Assembly (NCBI RefSeq): GCF_900188105.1
Contig: NZ_FZNP01000010.1
Location: 1 to 64,000 of the forward strand
Direction of reading: 5' to 3'
DNA from: Actinomadura mexicana
Lineage (GTDB): Bacteria > Actinomycetota > Actinomycetes > Streptosporangiales > Streptosporangiaceae
DNA: 64,000 nt
The position numbers were made by a program, and so were the translations under genes. Below the pieces are notes generated by a model. The model saw nothing but the letters and a program-made list of their open reading frames with translations, had not been told where the DNA came from and searched no databases. Of this stretch, positions 52,290-61,483 are shown in pieces (position 1 is the first letter of the stretch; every line of letters begins with the position of its first letter).

Positions 52290-53177
52290 TCAGCCGAACA
52301 GATGATCGGCGTGCTCGGCCGTGGCGGCGCGGACCAGCCACCGATCCAGCTGCCCCCGGTCGGTGCAGGCCAGTATCTGCTCCCGCACCTCGTCCGGCAC
52401 CGACAGCCCCCGCGCATCGAGGACCTTCAGCACCGACTCCGCCTCGCCCCTGACCTCACCTTCGGCTTTGCCTTCAGCGTGCAGGCGGCGGAACGTGTTG
52501 CTCTTGTACTTGTATCCGGCGATTCCGGTGTCCACGTACCCCTCCAGGATCTTCAGGGCGGTTTTCGAGAGCACGTCCACCACCAGGCCAGTGTACAGAT
52601 CGCCGATTTTCTGGTTCTCGTTCGAGATGGTGGCGAGCGCGGCATGGGTGATCTTCAGGGACTCCTCGTCGGTCGGGATGATGTTGGCCAATGCAGCCAG
52701 GACGGTCATCTCGGGCATCTGCGCGGCCTGGTCGGGGGTCGTGACGAGAGGCTCCATGCCGGGGCCGATGACGTAGGGGGCAAGATTGAATCCCGGATGG
52801 CCGATCTGGATCGCCTGGCGGGCCCATTCCGCCACTGGCCGGCTGGGGCAGATGACCAGGAGGTAGCACGGGCACATGAGCTTGGCGTGCAGCGTAGCCA
52901 GGTAGACCGGCCAGCTGCCGTGCTTGTCGGGGTCCTTGGCGAGCTGGGTCTCGGCGACGACACCGATCGTGGGCTCGGTGGACCCTCCTTCGCATATCTC
53001 CACCACGTTGTCGGCGACGTAGGCGGTGGGGGCCAGCTGGGTACAGGTCTCGCTTGTGGACCTGATGGTGGCCGCGTCCGATACCTCGACGCCGAAGGCG
53101 CTTTTCAGTAATTGGGCGACGACTTCCGGGTTGTCCCGGATTATCTGGATGGGGCCTTCGTGTTTGACGGTGACCAT
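52290..53177 (-). CDS. Uncharacterised protein, probable PD-(D/E)XK-type (Rpn-like)
   Basis: A 295-residue cytoplasmic protein. It belongs to a common actinomycete group that begins V-T-x-K-H-E-G-P-I-Q-x-I-R-x-N-P-E. The segment VADNVVEI...GVVAETQLAKDPDKHGSWPVYLATLHAKL reads as an Asp followed by the E-x-Q/K strand of a PD-(D/E)XK nuclease, as in Rpn/transposase-like proteins. The central part (MPEMTVLAALANIIPTDEESLKITHAALATI) and KAEGEVRGEAESVLKVLDARGLSVPDE at the end fit this. The gene is less GC-rich than its neighbours, which suggests horizontal acquisition. No ribosome site precedes ATG 53177. Function unknown. Confidence 0.65.
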   Translation of the reverse strand: MVTVKHEGPIQIIRDNPEVVAQLLKSAFGVEVSDAATIRSTSETCTQLAPTAYVADNVVEICEGGSTEPTIGVVAETQLAKDPDKHGSWPVYLATLHAKLMCPCYLLVICPSRPVAEWARQAIQIGHPGFNLAPYVIGPGMEPLVTTPDQAAQMPEMTVLAALANIIPTDEESLKITHAALATISNENQKIGDLYTGLVVDVLSKTALKILEGYVDTGIAGYKYKSNTFRRLHAEGKAEGEVRGEAESVLKVLDARGLSVPDEVREQILACTDRGQLDRWLVRAATAEHADHLFG

Positions 53178-53257
53178 GCACGGCAAGTTACTTGACCGCC
53201 ACTGTTAGATACCGTGACTATCCAATGACTTACGGGTGTGACGTGTATCACAGTCCA

Positions 53258-54256
53258 TTATTTGCGGGTGTGGGTGTTCCAGTTGGTTGTCAGGTCTTTT
53301 TCGGCTTTGGGGGTCAGGGGGCCCCAGAGGCGGAGGCGGGCCAGGCCGCCGTCGGGGTAGATGTCCAGGCGGACCTTCGCGACCTCCGGGGTCTTCAGGC
53401 GGAAGCGGTGGCGGGTGTCGGGTCGCAGGCGGGTGCGCGGGAGGATGACGGCGTGTCCCCCGTCGACCGTGGTGGCCGTCAGTCGGGCTTCGGCGGGGGC
53501 GTTGAACTTGAGGTTGGTGGTGTCGAGTTCGGCCAGCTCGATCGTGCCGGGCGCGGCGAGGGCGATCTCGGCCCAGTCGTTGCCGTCGTCGCGGCGGCGG
53601 GCGGTCTCCCAGCCTTCGGCCTGGGTTCGGGCCTGGCCGGGGAACAGCATGTTGTCGGGGGACGAGTAGAAGCGGTCGGAGCAGTCGAGGACGCGCGCGC
53701 CGTTCTCCAGGGCGGCCAGGTCCACGGTCAGGCCCGTCAGGTACGCGGGGTCGGGGACGACGCGGCCGTGGACTCGGAGGCGCGCGATGCCGCCGTCCGG
53801 GAACATGTTGAGGCGGACGTGGGTGAAGACGCTGGTCGTGTCGGTGGCGGCGAAGGTGTGCGCGGCGTCGCCACCGAGGGGCGCCGTCGGGACGACCTCC
53901 ACCCAGTGGGCGGCTTCGAGTTCGTTGGCGGTGGGGTGGTTCCCGGCGAAGCACGCCTCCACCGAGGCGTGCGGGGGGTAGTTGCCCCTGAACCAGGCGG
54001 TGTCGATGACGATGCCGTGGATCTGGCCCGGGAGGCCCAGGCGGATCAGGGCCCAGTCGTGGCCGGGGGTGCGGCGGCGGGCGGTCTCCCAGCCGTCGTA
54101 CAGCTGGCCCTTCGGGCCGAAGGTCTCCGGCCGGAAGGCCGGCTTCCACGGGTTGAGCAGGTTCTCCTTCTCGGCGAAGGACTCGTCGCTGGCGGCGATG
54201 ACCGACCCGCCGAGCGTGCGGACGGCCAGGTCCGGCAGGGAGGTGAAGTCGGTCAT
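53258..54256 (-). CDS. alc: Allantoicase
   Basis: A 332-residue allantoicase splitting allantoate into ureidoglycolate and urea. It has two jelly-roll repeats; each carries the GWETARRR motif: QLYDGWETARRRTPGHDWALIRLG and AEGWETARRRDDGNDWAEIALA. Other parts are SDESFAEKENLLNPWKP, IDTAWFRGNYPPHASVEACF and DCSDRFYSSPDNMLFPG. It is the last gene of the purine operon and starts in the allantoinase stop (ATGA). Choosing the allantoicase route means urea and ureidoglycolate are products; no ureidoglycolate lyase is seen in the window. Confidence 0.96.
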   Translation of the reverse strand: MTDFTSLPDLAVRTLGGSVIAASDESFAEKENLLNPWKPAFRPETFGPKGQLYDGWETARRRTPGHDWALIRLGLPGQIHGIVIDTAWFRGNYPPHASVEACFAGNHPTANELEAAHWVEVVPTAPLGGDAAHTFAATDTTSVFTHVRLNMFPDGGIARLRVHGRVVPDPAYLTGLTVDLAALENGARVLDCSDRFYSSPDNMLFPGQARTQAEGWETARRRDDGNDWAEIALAAPGTIELAELDTTNLKFNAPAEARLTATTVDGGHAVILPRTRLRPDTRHRFRLKTPEVAKVRLDIYPDGGLARLRLWGPLTPKAEKDLTTNWNTHTRK

Positions 54257-55551
54257 CGTGCCTCCGGGCGGGTGAGCAGGCGGCCGGCCGGGGCGCCGCC
54301 GACGCGCGCGCCGCGCAGCCAGGTGGCCTGGACGACGCCCGTCAGCGTTCTGCCCTCGTAGGGGGTGACGGGGTGGCGGTGGTGGAGGGACGCGGGGTCG
54401 ACGGTGAAGGGCTCGTCGGGGGCGAAGGCGACCAGGTCGGCGTCGTTGCCGGGGGCGATGCCGCCCTTGCGGGGGACGGCGGCGAGCGCGGCGGGGGCCT
54501 CGGACATCCAGCGGACGACGGAGGCCAGGTCGTGGCCGCGGGCGCGGGCGGCCGTCCAGACGGCGGGCAGCCCGAGTTGCAGGGACGAGATGCCGCCCCA
54601 GGCGGTGGCGAAGTCGCCGCGTTTCAGGTCGGGCGTGCAGGGCGAGTGGTCGGTGACGACGCAGGAGATCACGCCGGAGGCGAGCCCCTGCCAGAGCCGG
54701 TCGCGGTTGGCGGCGTCGCGGATGGGCGGGCAGCACTTGAACGCGGCGGTCCCGGCGTCGCCGTCGCAGAGGGTCAGGTAGTGCGGGCAGGTCTCGGCGG
54801 TCACCGGCAGGCCGTCCGCCTGCGCCTCGGCGAGGACGTCCAGGCAGTCGGCCGCCGAGAGGTGCAGGATGTGGGCGCGCGCGCCTGTCTCCTCGGCCAG
54901 CCGGACGACCTGTTCGACGGCCCGGCGCTCGGCGGACGGCGGGCGCGAGGCGAGGAACGCGGCGTAGTCGCCGCCGGACGGCGGGGACAGCGAGGCCGGG
55001 TCCTCGGCGTGCACGACGACCAGGCCGCCGAAGGAGGCGATCTCGCGGAACGCCGCTCTCATCCCGGCGGGTTCGAGGGGCGGGAACTCCGGGACGCCCG
55101 AGTCGGAGGTGAAGCACTTGAACCCGAAGACGCCGAGGTCGTGCAGCGGGCGGAGCGAGGGCGCGTTGCCGGGGACCGCGCCGCCCCAGAAGCCGACGTC
55201 CACGGCGCAGGCGCCTTCGGCGGCGGCGCGTTTGGCGGCGAGCGCGGCCGGGTCGACGGTCGGGGGCCGCGAGTTGAGCGGCATGTCGATGAGCGTGGTG
55301 ACGCCGCCCGCCGCCGCGGCGCGGGTGGCGGTGGCGAAGCCCTCCCATTCGGTGCGCCCCGGCTCGTTGATGTGGACGTGGGTGTCGACGAGGCCGGGGA
55401 GCAGCGCGACGTCGCCCAGGTCCACCGAGGCGGCGGTGTCGTAGGGCGAGACCGCGGTGATGCGGCCGGCGCGGACCGAGACGGCCGCCGGTCGCTCCCC
55501 CTCGGGCAGGACGGTCCGGCGGGAACGGATCACGACCTCGTCCTGGGTCAT
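54253..55551 (-). CDS. allB: Allantoinase
   Basis: A 432-residue amidohydrolase opening allantoin to allantoate. The metal site is GLVDTHVHINEPGRTEWEGFATATRAAAAGG. The carboxylated Lys is in VFGFKCFTSDSGVPEFP. Further ligands are VVVHAEDPASL and ILHLSAADCL (His), and CVVTDHSPCTPDLKRGDF supplies the Asp. The EFPPLEP and AWGGISSLQLGLPAVW blocks identify allantoinase rather than dihydroorotase. Overlaps of four bases on both sides tie it to the Mo subunit gene and to alc. Confidence 0.96.
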   Translation of the reverse strand: MTQDEVVIRSRRTVLPEGERPAAVSVRAGRITAVSPYDTAASVDLGDVALLPGLVDTHVHINEPGRTEWEGFATATRAAAAGGVTTLIDMPLNSRPPTVDPAALAAKRAAAEGACAVDVGFWGGAVPGNAPSLRPLHDLGVFGFKCFTSDSGVPEFPPLEPAGMRAAFREIASFGGLVVVHAEDPASLSPPSGGDYAAFLASRPPSAERRAVEQVVRLAEETGARAHILHLSAADCLDVLAEAQADGLPVTAETCPHYLTLCDGDAGTAAFKCCPPIRDAANRDRLWQGLASGVISCVVTDHSPCTPDLKRGDFATAWGGISSLQLGLPAVWTAARARGHDLASVVRWMSEAPAALAAVPRKGGIAPGNDADLVAFAPDEPFTVDPASLHHRHPVTPYEGRTLTGVVQATWLRGARVGGAPAGRLLTRPEAR

Positions 55552-57866
55552 GGACCGGCCACGATGTGCTCCGGGCGGACGGGGACCCGGGTCAGTGCCC
55601 TGCCCGTCGCGTCCCGGATCGCGGCGACGACGGCGGGCGTGGACGACAGCGTGGGCGGCTCCCCCGCGCCGCGCAGCCCGTAGGGCGCCTCCGGGTCGGG
55701 GTTCTCCAGGATGTCCAGCCGCATCGGCGGCATGTCGAGGATGGTGGGGATCAGGTAGTCGGTGAAGGAGGGGTTGCGGACCAGGCCGCCGGTCACGACG
55801 ATCTCCTCCATCAGCGCCAGGCCGAGCCCCTGCGCGGTGCCGCCGTGGATCTGCCCCTCCAGCGCCGTCCGGTTGAGGATCCTGCCGACGTCCTGGACGG
55901 CGGCGAGCTCGACGACCTTGACCAGGCCGAGGTCCACGTCCACGTCGACGACGGCGCGGTGCACGCAGAGCGCGAGCTGGGTGTGGCTGCGGCCCTGGCC
56001 GGTGACCGGGTCCAGGGGGGTCGTGGGCCGGTGGTGGTACTCGCGGGTCTCCTCGATCGCGGTCTCGCCGAGGACGTCCTCGATCGTGCCGAGCGCGTCC
56101 CCGGTCAGCGAAACGATCTTCCCGCCGGCGACCGCCAGGTCGGTGCGGCCGAAGCGGCGGGCGGCGCGCGCGAGGAGTTCGGCGCGGACCGCCTCGCAGG
56201 CCGCCTTGACCGCCCCGCCCGTCATGTACGACTGGCGGGACGCGCTGGAGGACCCGGCGTCGCCGACCCGGTCGTCGGCCGGGGCGATCGTGACCTTTTG
56301 GACGCCGAGCTCGGTCCGGGCGATCTGCGCCTTGACCGTGACGAGGCCCTGCCCGACCTCGGCGGCGGCGGTGTGCACGAGGGCGGTGGCCTCCCCGCCG
56401 ATGACCTCCAGCCGGACGCGGGCCGTGGACAGGTCGTCGAACCCCTCGGAGAAGCAGATGTTCTTGATCCCGACGCCGTAGCCGACGCCCCGCACGACGC
56501 CCTCCCCGTGGGTCGTCTGGGAGACGCCGCCCGGCAGGTCGCGCAGGTCGCGCAGGTCGCGGCGGTCCGGCTCGGGAGGCATCGGCACGGCCTCCAGCCG
56601 GGTCAGCATCTCCGCGAGCGGGGCGGGCGACTCGATGACCTGCCCGGTCGCGAGCCGGGACCCCTGCGAGACGGCGTTGCGGCGGCGGATCTCGACCGGG
56701 CCGAGGCCGCAGGCGGCCCCGAGCCTGTCCATCATCGACTCGTAGGCGAAGCACGCCTGGACGGCGCCGAACCCGCGCATCGCGCCGCACGGCGGGTTGT
56801 TGGTGTAGACGCCGTACCCGTCGATCCGGATGTTGGGGATCTCGTAGGGGCCGACGCCCAGCGAGGCGGCGTTCCCGACGACGTTCATGGTGGACGAGGT
56901 GTACGCGCCGCCGTCCAGGACGATCTCGACCTCGGCGTAGAGGAGCCGTCCGTCCCGCGTGGCGCCGTACTCGTACCGCATCTGCGCGGGATGCCGGTGG
57001 ACGTGCCCGAAGAACGACTCGTACCGGTTGTAGGACATCTTCACGGGCCGGCCGGTGTGCAGCGCCAGCATCGCCGCGTGGATCTGCATCGACAGGTCCT
57101 CGCGGCCGCCGAAGGCGCCGCCGACGCCGGCGAGGGTCATGTGGACCTGGTCCTCGCGCAGCGCGAGGCAGGGCGCGATCTGCTTGAGGTCGTTGTGGAT
57201 CCACTGCGTGGAGACGTGCAGGTCGACGCCGCCGTCCTCGGCCGGGATCGCCAGGCCCGCCTCCGGCCCGAGGAACGCCTGGTCCTGGATGCCGACCTCG
57301 TACTCGCCGGACACCACGACGTCCGCCGCGGCCCTGGCGGCGTCCACGTCCCCGACCCGGACCGGCTGGTGCCGGGTGATGCCGCCGCGGTCCTGGACCT
57401 TCAGGCCCTCCGGGTCGGCGATCACCGCGCGCGGGTCGGTGACCGGTTCCAGCACCGCGTACTCGACGGCGATCCGGTCCAGCGCGCGCCGCGCCGTCTC
57501 GGGGTGGTCGGCGGCGACGAGCGCGACCGGCTCGCCCTGGTGCCGGACCTGGTCGACGGCGAGGACGGGCTGGTCGTCGGTGTGGTCGATGCCGAACACC
57601 TTGCGGCCGGGCACGTCCTCGTGGGTGAGGACGGCGCGGACGCCGGGCAGCGCGAGGGCGGCCCCGACGTCGAGCGACCGGATCCGCGCCCGGGGGTGCG
57701 GGCTGCGGAGCGTCGCGCCCCACAGCATCCCCTCCAGCCACAGGTCGGAGGCGTAGGCGAACTCGCCGGTGACCTTGAGCGTGCCGTCCGGGCGCACGGG
57801 GCTCTCGCCGACCCCGCCGATCCCCGGGGTGGCCGTGTGGGCCGGGCTCCTGGTCGGGGACGTCAT
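55548..57866 (-). CDS. pucD: Xanthine dehydrogenase, molybdenum-binding subunit
   Basis: A 772-residue molybdopterin subunit that hydroxylates hypoxanthine and xanthine toward urate. It contains TLKVTGEFAYASDLWLEGMLWG, the FGGRE-type loop GAFGGREDLSMQIHAAMLA, PCGAMRGFGAVQACFAYES, AEVGQGLVTVKAQIARTELG and the catalytic Glu in YGLRGAGEPPTLSSTP. There is a short RDLRDLRDL insertion encoded by a 9-bp repeat. It makes the enzyme with the FeS and FAD subunits encoded upstream, although the 8-oxoguanine deaminase gene lies between them. Its start abuts the stop of that gene. Confidence 0.95.
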   Translation of the reverse strand: MTSPTRSPAHTATPGIGGVGESPVRPDGTLKVTGEFAYASDLWLEGMLWGATLRSPHPRARIRSLDVGAALALPGVRAVLTHEDVPGRKVFGIDHTDDQPVLAVDQVRHQGEPVALVAADHPETARRALDRIAVEYAVLEPVTDPRAVIADPEGLKVQDRGGITRHQPVRVGDVDAARAAADVVVSGEYEVGIQDQAFLGPEAGLAIPAEDGGVDLHVSTQWIHNDLKQIAPCLALREDQVHMTLAGVGGAFGGREDLSMQIHAAMLALHTGRPVKMSYNRYESFFGHVHRHPAQMRYEYGATRDGRLLYAEVEIVLDGGAYTSSTMNVVGNAASLGVGPYEIPNIRIDGYGVYTNNPPCGAMRGFGAVQACFAYESMMDRLGAACGLGPVEIRRRNAVSQGSRLATGQVIESPAPLAEMLTRLEAVPMPPEPDRRDLRDLRDLPGGVSQTTHGEGVVRGVGYGVGIKNICFSEGFDDLSTARVRLEVIGGEATALVHTAAAEVGQGLVTVKAQIARTELGVQKVTIAPADDRVGDAGSSSASRQSYMTGGAVKAACEAVRAELLARAARRFGRTDLAVAGGKIVSLTGDALGTIEDVLGETAIEETREYHHRPTTPLDPVTGQGRSHTQLALCVHRAVVDVDVDLGLVKVVELAAVQDVGRILNRTALEGQIHGGTAQGLGLALMEEIVVTGGLVRNPSFTDYLIPTILDMPPMRLDILENPDPEAPYGLRGAGEPPTLSSTPAVVAAIRDATGRALTRVPVRPEHIVAGP
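56534..56562. repeat. 9-bp tandem repeat in xanthine dehydrogenase gene
   Basis: Three successive CAGGTCGCG units give the RDLRDLRDL insertion in a surface region of the Mo subunit. It is in frame and probably harmless; copy number may vary. Confidence 0.7.
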
Positions 57867-59234
57867 TCAGAGCACCTCCTCGGCGAGGCGCATCAGGCGG
57901 CGGTGGGCGTCGGCGCCGCGCCGCCCGGCCTCGTCCTGCGGGACGGTGACGAGCGTGTCGCCGTCCACGACGGTGCGCCCGCCGACGAGCAGGCGCTCCA
58001 GCGGCGGCGTCGGCCCGAAGGCCAGCGCGATCACCGGGTCGTCGATGGCCGCGCGGAAGCCGTCGACACGCCACAGCGCGATGTCGGCGAGCCGGCCCGG
58101 GGAGAGCGAGCCGATCTCGTCCTCGCGGCCGAGGCAGCGGGCGCCGCCGAGCGTCGCCATCTCCAGGGCCTGCCGGGCGTTCAGCGCGGCCGGCCCGTAC
58201 CGGGCGCGCTGCATGTAGATCGCCTGCCGCAGCTCCCCGGCCAGCGGGACGAGTTCGGCCGACGCCGCCCCGTCCACGCCGAGGCCGACCGCCGCGCCCG
58301 CCTCCAGCAGGTGCGAGACGCGGGCGATCCCGGCGCCGAGGCGGGCGTTGGAACTCGGGCAGTGCGCGGTGCCGGTGCGGGTCTCGGCGAGCCGCTTGAC
58401 GTCGGTGTCGTGCAGGTGGACGCAGTGCGCGAGCCACACGTCGGGGCCCAGCCAGCCGATCGAGTCCAGGTACTCGGCCGGCGTCATGCCGAACTGCTCG
58501 CGCGTGTGCTCCTCCTCGTCGAGCGTCTCGGCGAGGTGGGTGTGCAGGCGCACGCCCTTGGCGCGCGCCAGCCGGGCCGACTCGACCAGGAGGTCCCGCG
58601 TGACGGAGAACGGCGAGCAGGGCGCGACGGCGACGCGCAGCAGGGAGCCGGGCGAGGGGTCGTGGTACCGGTCGATCGCGGCCTCGGTCTCGGCGAGGAT
58701 CGTGTCGAGGTCCTCGACGACCTCGTCCGGGGGGAGCCCGCCCTGCGACTCGCCCCGGTCCATCGACCCCCGGCACGGATGGAACCGGACGCCGATCTCC
58801 CGGGCGGCCTCGATCTCGGCCGCGAACAGGTCGCCGCGCCCCTTGGGGAACAGGTAGTGGTGGTCGGTGGACGTCGTGCAGCCCGACTTGGCGAGCCATC
58901 CGAGCCCGGCGGCGGCGGCGCCCGCGACGACCTCGGCGTCCATCTTCGACCACGGCTCGTAGAGAGTCGTCAGCCACTCGAAGAGGGTGCCGTCGACGGC
59001 CATGCCCTGGCTGGCCCACTGGTAGAGGTGGTGGTGGGAGTTGACCAGACCGGGGGTGGCGAGGCATCCGGTGCCGTCGATCCGTTCGACCTCGCCCGGG
59101 CCCGCGCCTGTCTCCGGAGCGGGCCCGGGTCCGACGGACGTGATCCGGTCACCTTCGACCACGATGTGGCCGCCCGGGTACTCGTCCCCGGACACGGTGG
59201 CGACGTGGGCGTTCTCGATGACGACGCGCCTCAT
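57867..59234 (-). CDS. 8-oxoguanine deaminase (AtzA/TrzN-like amidohydrolase)
   Basis: A 455-residue metal-dependent deaminase. The motif PGLVNSHHHLYQWASQGMAVDGTLFEWLTTLYEPWSKMD is typical of 8-oxoguanine deaminases, which produce urate directly. Further ligands appear in VRLHTHLAETLDEEEHTREQFG, WLAHCVHLHDTDVKRLAETRTGTAHCPSSNARLGAG and VGLGVDGAASAEL. It lies between the Mo subunit gene and the FeS subunit gene, with overlap or adjacency on both sides, so it is part of the purine operon. A hydroxyatrazine-type or guanine deaminase activity is possible but less likely in this setting. Confidence 0.88.
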   Translation of the reverse strand: MRRVVIENAHVATVSGDEYPGGHIVVEGDRITSVGPGPAPETGAGPGEVERIDGTGCLATPGLVNSHHHLYQWASQGMAVDGTLFEWLTTLYEPWSKMDAEVVAGAAAAGLGWLAKSGCTTSTDHHYLFPKGRGDLFAAEIEAAREIGVRFHPCRGSMDRGESQGGLPPDEVVEDLDTILAETEAAIDRYHDPSPGSLLRVAVAPCSPFSVTRDLLVESARLARAKGVRLHTHLAETLDEEEHTREQFGMTPAEYLDSIGWLGPDVWLAHCVHLHDTDVKRLAETRTGTAHCPSSNARLGAGIARVSHLLEAGAAVGLGVDGAASAELVPLAGELRQAIYMQRARYGPAALNARQALEMATLGGARCLGREDEIGSLSPGRLADIALWRVDGFRAAIDDPVIALAFGPTPPLERLLVGGRTVVDGDTLVTVPQDEAGRRGADAHRRLMRLAEEVL

Positions 59235-59716
59235 CGGGCGGCCGCCCGGCGCTCGGCCGCGAGGCGCACCGCGTCGAGGATCTTCTCGTAGCCGGTGCAG
59301 CGGCACAGGTTCCCGGCCAGCGCCTCGCGGATCTCCGCGTCGGACGGCGCCGGGTTCCGCTCGATCAGGTCGTGCGTCTGGACGATCAGGCCGGGCGTGC
59401 AGAACCCGCACTGGACGGCGCCCGCCTCGACGAACGCCTCCTGGACGGGGTCGAGCCGCTCCTCGCCCGGCGGCCCCTGTGCCAGTCCCTCCACGGTGAC
59501 GACCTCGCGGCCCTGCGCCTGCCCCGCCGCGACCAGGCAGGCGCACACCGGCACACCGTCCAGGTAGACGGTGCACGAGCCGCATTCGCCCTGCTCGCAG
59601 GCGTTCTTGGAACCGGGCAGGCCCATCCGCTCGCGGAGCATGTAGAGCAGGCTCTCGCCCTCCCACACCTCGTCCACGGCCTCCTCGGACCCGTTGACGG
59701 TCAGGTTCACGCGCAT
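59231..59716 (-). CDS. pucE: Xanthine dehydrogenase, 2Fe-2S subunit
   Basis: A 161-residue iron-sulfur protein with both clusters of the xanthine dehydrogenase family: the plant-ferredoxin type CEQGECGSCTVYLDG...CAC and the C-terminal QCGFCTPG...NLCRCTGYEKI. It shuttles electrons from the Mo centre to FAD. The start overlaps the FAD-subunit stop by one base (TGATG), and its stop overlaps the deaminase start by four (ATGA). Confidence 0.96.
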   Translation of the reverse strand: MRVNLTVNGSEEAVDEVWEGESLLYMLRERMGLPGSKNACEQGECGSCTVYLDGVPVCACLVAAGQAQGREVVTVEGLAQGPPGEERLDPVQEAFVEAGAVQCGFCTPGLIVQTHDLIERNPAPSDAEIREALAGNLCRCTGYEKILDAVRLAAERRAAAR

Positions 59717-60594
59717 CACGAGGCCGCCTTTCCCACGGTCGCCTTGCGGTGGTCGTCCCAGGCCCAGGTGAGCGTGCGGCGCGCCAGCACCGCCAGGGCG
59801 TGCCTGCGGTACTCGCCCGTCCCGCGGACGTCGTCGATCGGCGACGCCGCCGCCCGCACCAGCTCGCCGAAGCGCCGCACGGCCGGCTCGGCGAGCGGGC
59901 GGCGCCCGTCCCAGTCCAGCTCGCCGGAGATGAACGCCTCGGCCTCGGTCGCGCGGCGCGGGGTCGGGGCGGCCGAGCCGAGGCCCGTGCCGACGCGGCG
60001 CTCCCCCGGGTGCAGCGCGACCGCGAACGAGCAGACCGCGATCACCATCGCGTTCCGGGTGCCGATCTTGGAGAAGTACTGCGGGCCGGACGCGGGCGGC
60101 GTCCAGAACGCGCGGATCAGCTCGTCCGGCGCGAGCGCGTTGCGCTTCACGCCGGTGAAGAACTCGGCGACCGGGATCATCCGGACGCCGCGCTCGGCCG
60201 ACTCGGCCTCGACCACCGCGTCCCCGGCCAGCAGCGGCGGATGGCCGTCCCCGGCGGGCGAGGCGGCGCCGAGGTTGCCGCCGACCGTGCCGCGGTTGCG
60301 GATCTGCGGCGACCCGACCGTGCGGGACGCCTGGGCGAGGCCGGGCAGCCGCCCGCCCAGCTCGCCGATCAGCCGCGCGTAGGGGACGCCGGCGCCGACG
60401 CGGAGCAGCCCGTCCGCCGTGTCCCACTCGGTGAGGGCGCGGATCCGGGTCAGGTCGAGCAGCGCCTCGGGCCGCCGCGCGTCGAAGTTGATCTCGACCA
60501 TGACGTCGGTGCCGCCCTGGACGGGCAGGGCGCCCGGCCGCGCGGCCCTGGCGGCGAGCGCGTCCTCCCAGGTCACCGGTCGTAGAAAGTCCAT
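59716..60594 (-). CDS. pucC: Xanthine dehydrogenase, FAD subunit
   Basis: A 292-residue FAD-binding subunit of the CO-dehydrogenase/xanthine-dehydrogenase type. The first FAD motif is ARPGALPVQGGTDVMVEINF and the second is IRNRGTVGGNLGAASPAGDGHPPLLA. It hands electrons to NAD+. The beginning MDFLRPVTWEDALAAR is typical. It follows the uricase gene with a 28-base gap and is the first of the three xanthine dehydrogenase genes. Confidence 0.95.
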   Translation of the reverse strand: MDFLRPVTWEDALAARAARPGALPVQGGTDVMVEINFDARRPEALLDLTRIRALTEWDTADGLLRVGAGVPYARLIGELGGRLPGLAQASRTVGSPQIRNRGTVGGNLGAASPAGDGHPPLLAGDAVVEAESAERGVRMIPVAEFFTGVKRNALAPDELIRAFWTPPASGPQYFSKIGTRNAMVIAVCSFAVALHPGERRVGTGLGSAAPTPRRATEAEAFISGELDWDGRRPLAEPAVRRFGELVRAAASPIDDVRGTGEYRRHALAVLARRTLTWAWDDHRKATVGKAAS

Positions 60595-60622
60595 ATCTCA
60601 GTATTCCTCCATGGCGGCGGCC

Positions 60623-61483
60623 TCAGTCGAAGGCCGCCGGGGCGGCGGGCGCGTCGTCGGTCAGCACCGTGCCCTCGATGAGCCCGTACGGGCGGTCCGC
60701 CGCGAGATAGACCTCGTTGTCGTTGTCCATGCCGAACGGCTCCAGGTCCACCAGGAAGTGGTGCTTGTTGGGCAGTGACAGCCGGACCTCGCAGATCTCG
60801 GTCCGCTCGTCCAGGACGCGGCGCCCCATCTGGTAGAGCGTCTGCTGGAGCGACAGGCTGTGCGTCTCGGCGAACGCGCGCAGCAGGCCGTCGCGGGCGG
60901 CGGCGTAGGAGTCGTCCCAGGCCCCGGCCGTGCTCCGGTGCCGCCACTGGGCGGTCACCGCCGTGGCGAGGATCCGGTCGTCGGTCGGTTCGAGCGTCGT
61001 GTACTCGTCCCGGGCGAAGCCGTGGAACTCGCTTCCGGTGGAGTTGAGGACGACCAGGTCGGTGAGGCCCGAGACGACCGACTCCGCACCGGCGCCGCAG
61101 TGGACCAGCGCGGTGCGCACCTCGCCGCCGTCCCGGACGAACGAGTGCCCGCCCGTGATGCGCCGCCAGCCGTACTCGCGGATCTCCACCCGGGCGTGGG
61201 CGACCGCCTGCCGGGAGTCGACGAAGTGCCGCGCGAGCAGGAGCCCGAAGTCCTCGATCGTGCCGATGCCGTGCTTCCCGGCGAACGCGTACACGGTGTT
61301 CTTCTGGGTGTCGGTGGGCAGCACGGCCGCGTTGTCGCCGGTCAGGTGGACCTCGTCCATCGCGCCGGACAGGGCCACGCTGACGTTCAGGTCCTTGATC
61401 CGGTGGGTGCCGCCGTCCCGCGTCACGCGCACGACGCGCGTCTCCGCCTTGCCGTAGCGGTTGGGGCCGAGAACGATCGCCAC
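60623..61483 (-). CDS. pucL: Urate oxidase (uricase)
   Basis: A 286-residue cofactor-free uricase oxidising urate to 5-hydroxyisourate. It is made of two T-fold units. NRYGKAETRVVRV carries the catalytic Lys, LPTDTQKNTVYAFA the Thr partner, and LSLPNKHHFLVDLEPFG the His of the dyad region; GSEFHGFARDEYTTL holds the substrate-anchoring Phe. GTG 61483 overlaps the stop of the HIU hydrolase gene (TAGTG). It lacks a fused OHCU decarboxylase, which is encoded separately two genes upstream. Confidence 0.96.
   Translation of the reverse strand: MAIVLGPNRYGKAETRVVRVTRDGGTHRIKDLNVSVALSGAMDEVHLTGDNAAVLPTDTQKNTVYAFAGKHGIGTIEDFGLLLARHFVDSRQAVAHARVEIREYGWRRITGGHSFVRDGGEVRTALVHCGAGAESVVSGLTDLVVLNSTGSEFHGFARDEYTTLEPTDDRILATAVTAQWRHRSTAGAWDDSYAAARDGLLRAFAETHSLSLQQTLYQMGRRVLDERTEICEVRLSLPNKHHFLVDLEPFGMDNDNEVYLAADRPYGLIEGTVLTDDAPAAPAAFD

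Noticed and set aside
54253..59067. A single open frame of about 1600 codons continuing upstream from the allantoinase frame
   Set aside because: It arises because high GC removes stop codons; the part beyond 55551 is antiparallel-type or off-frame reading of the xanthine dehydrogenase and deaminase genes, which have strong family motifs in other frames.
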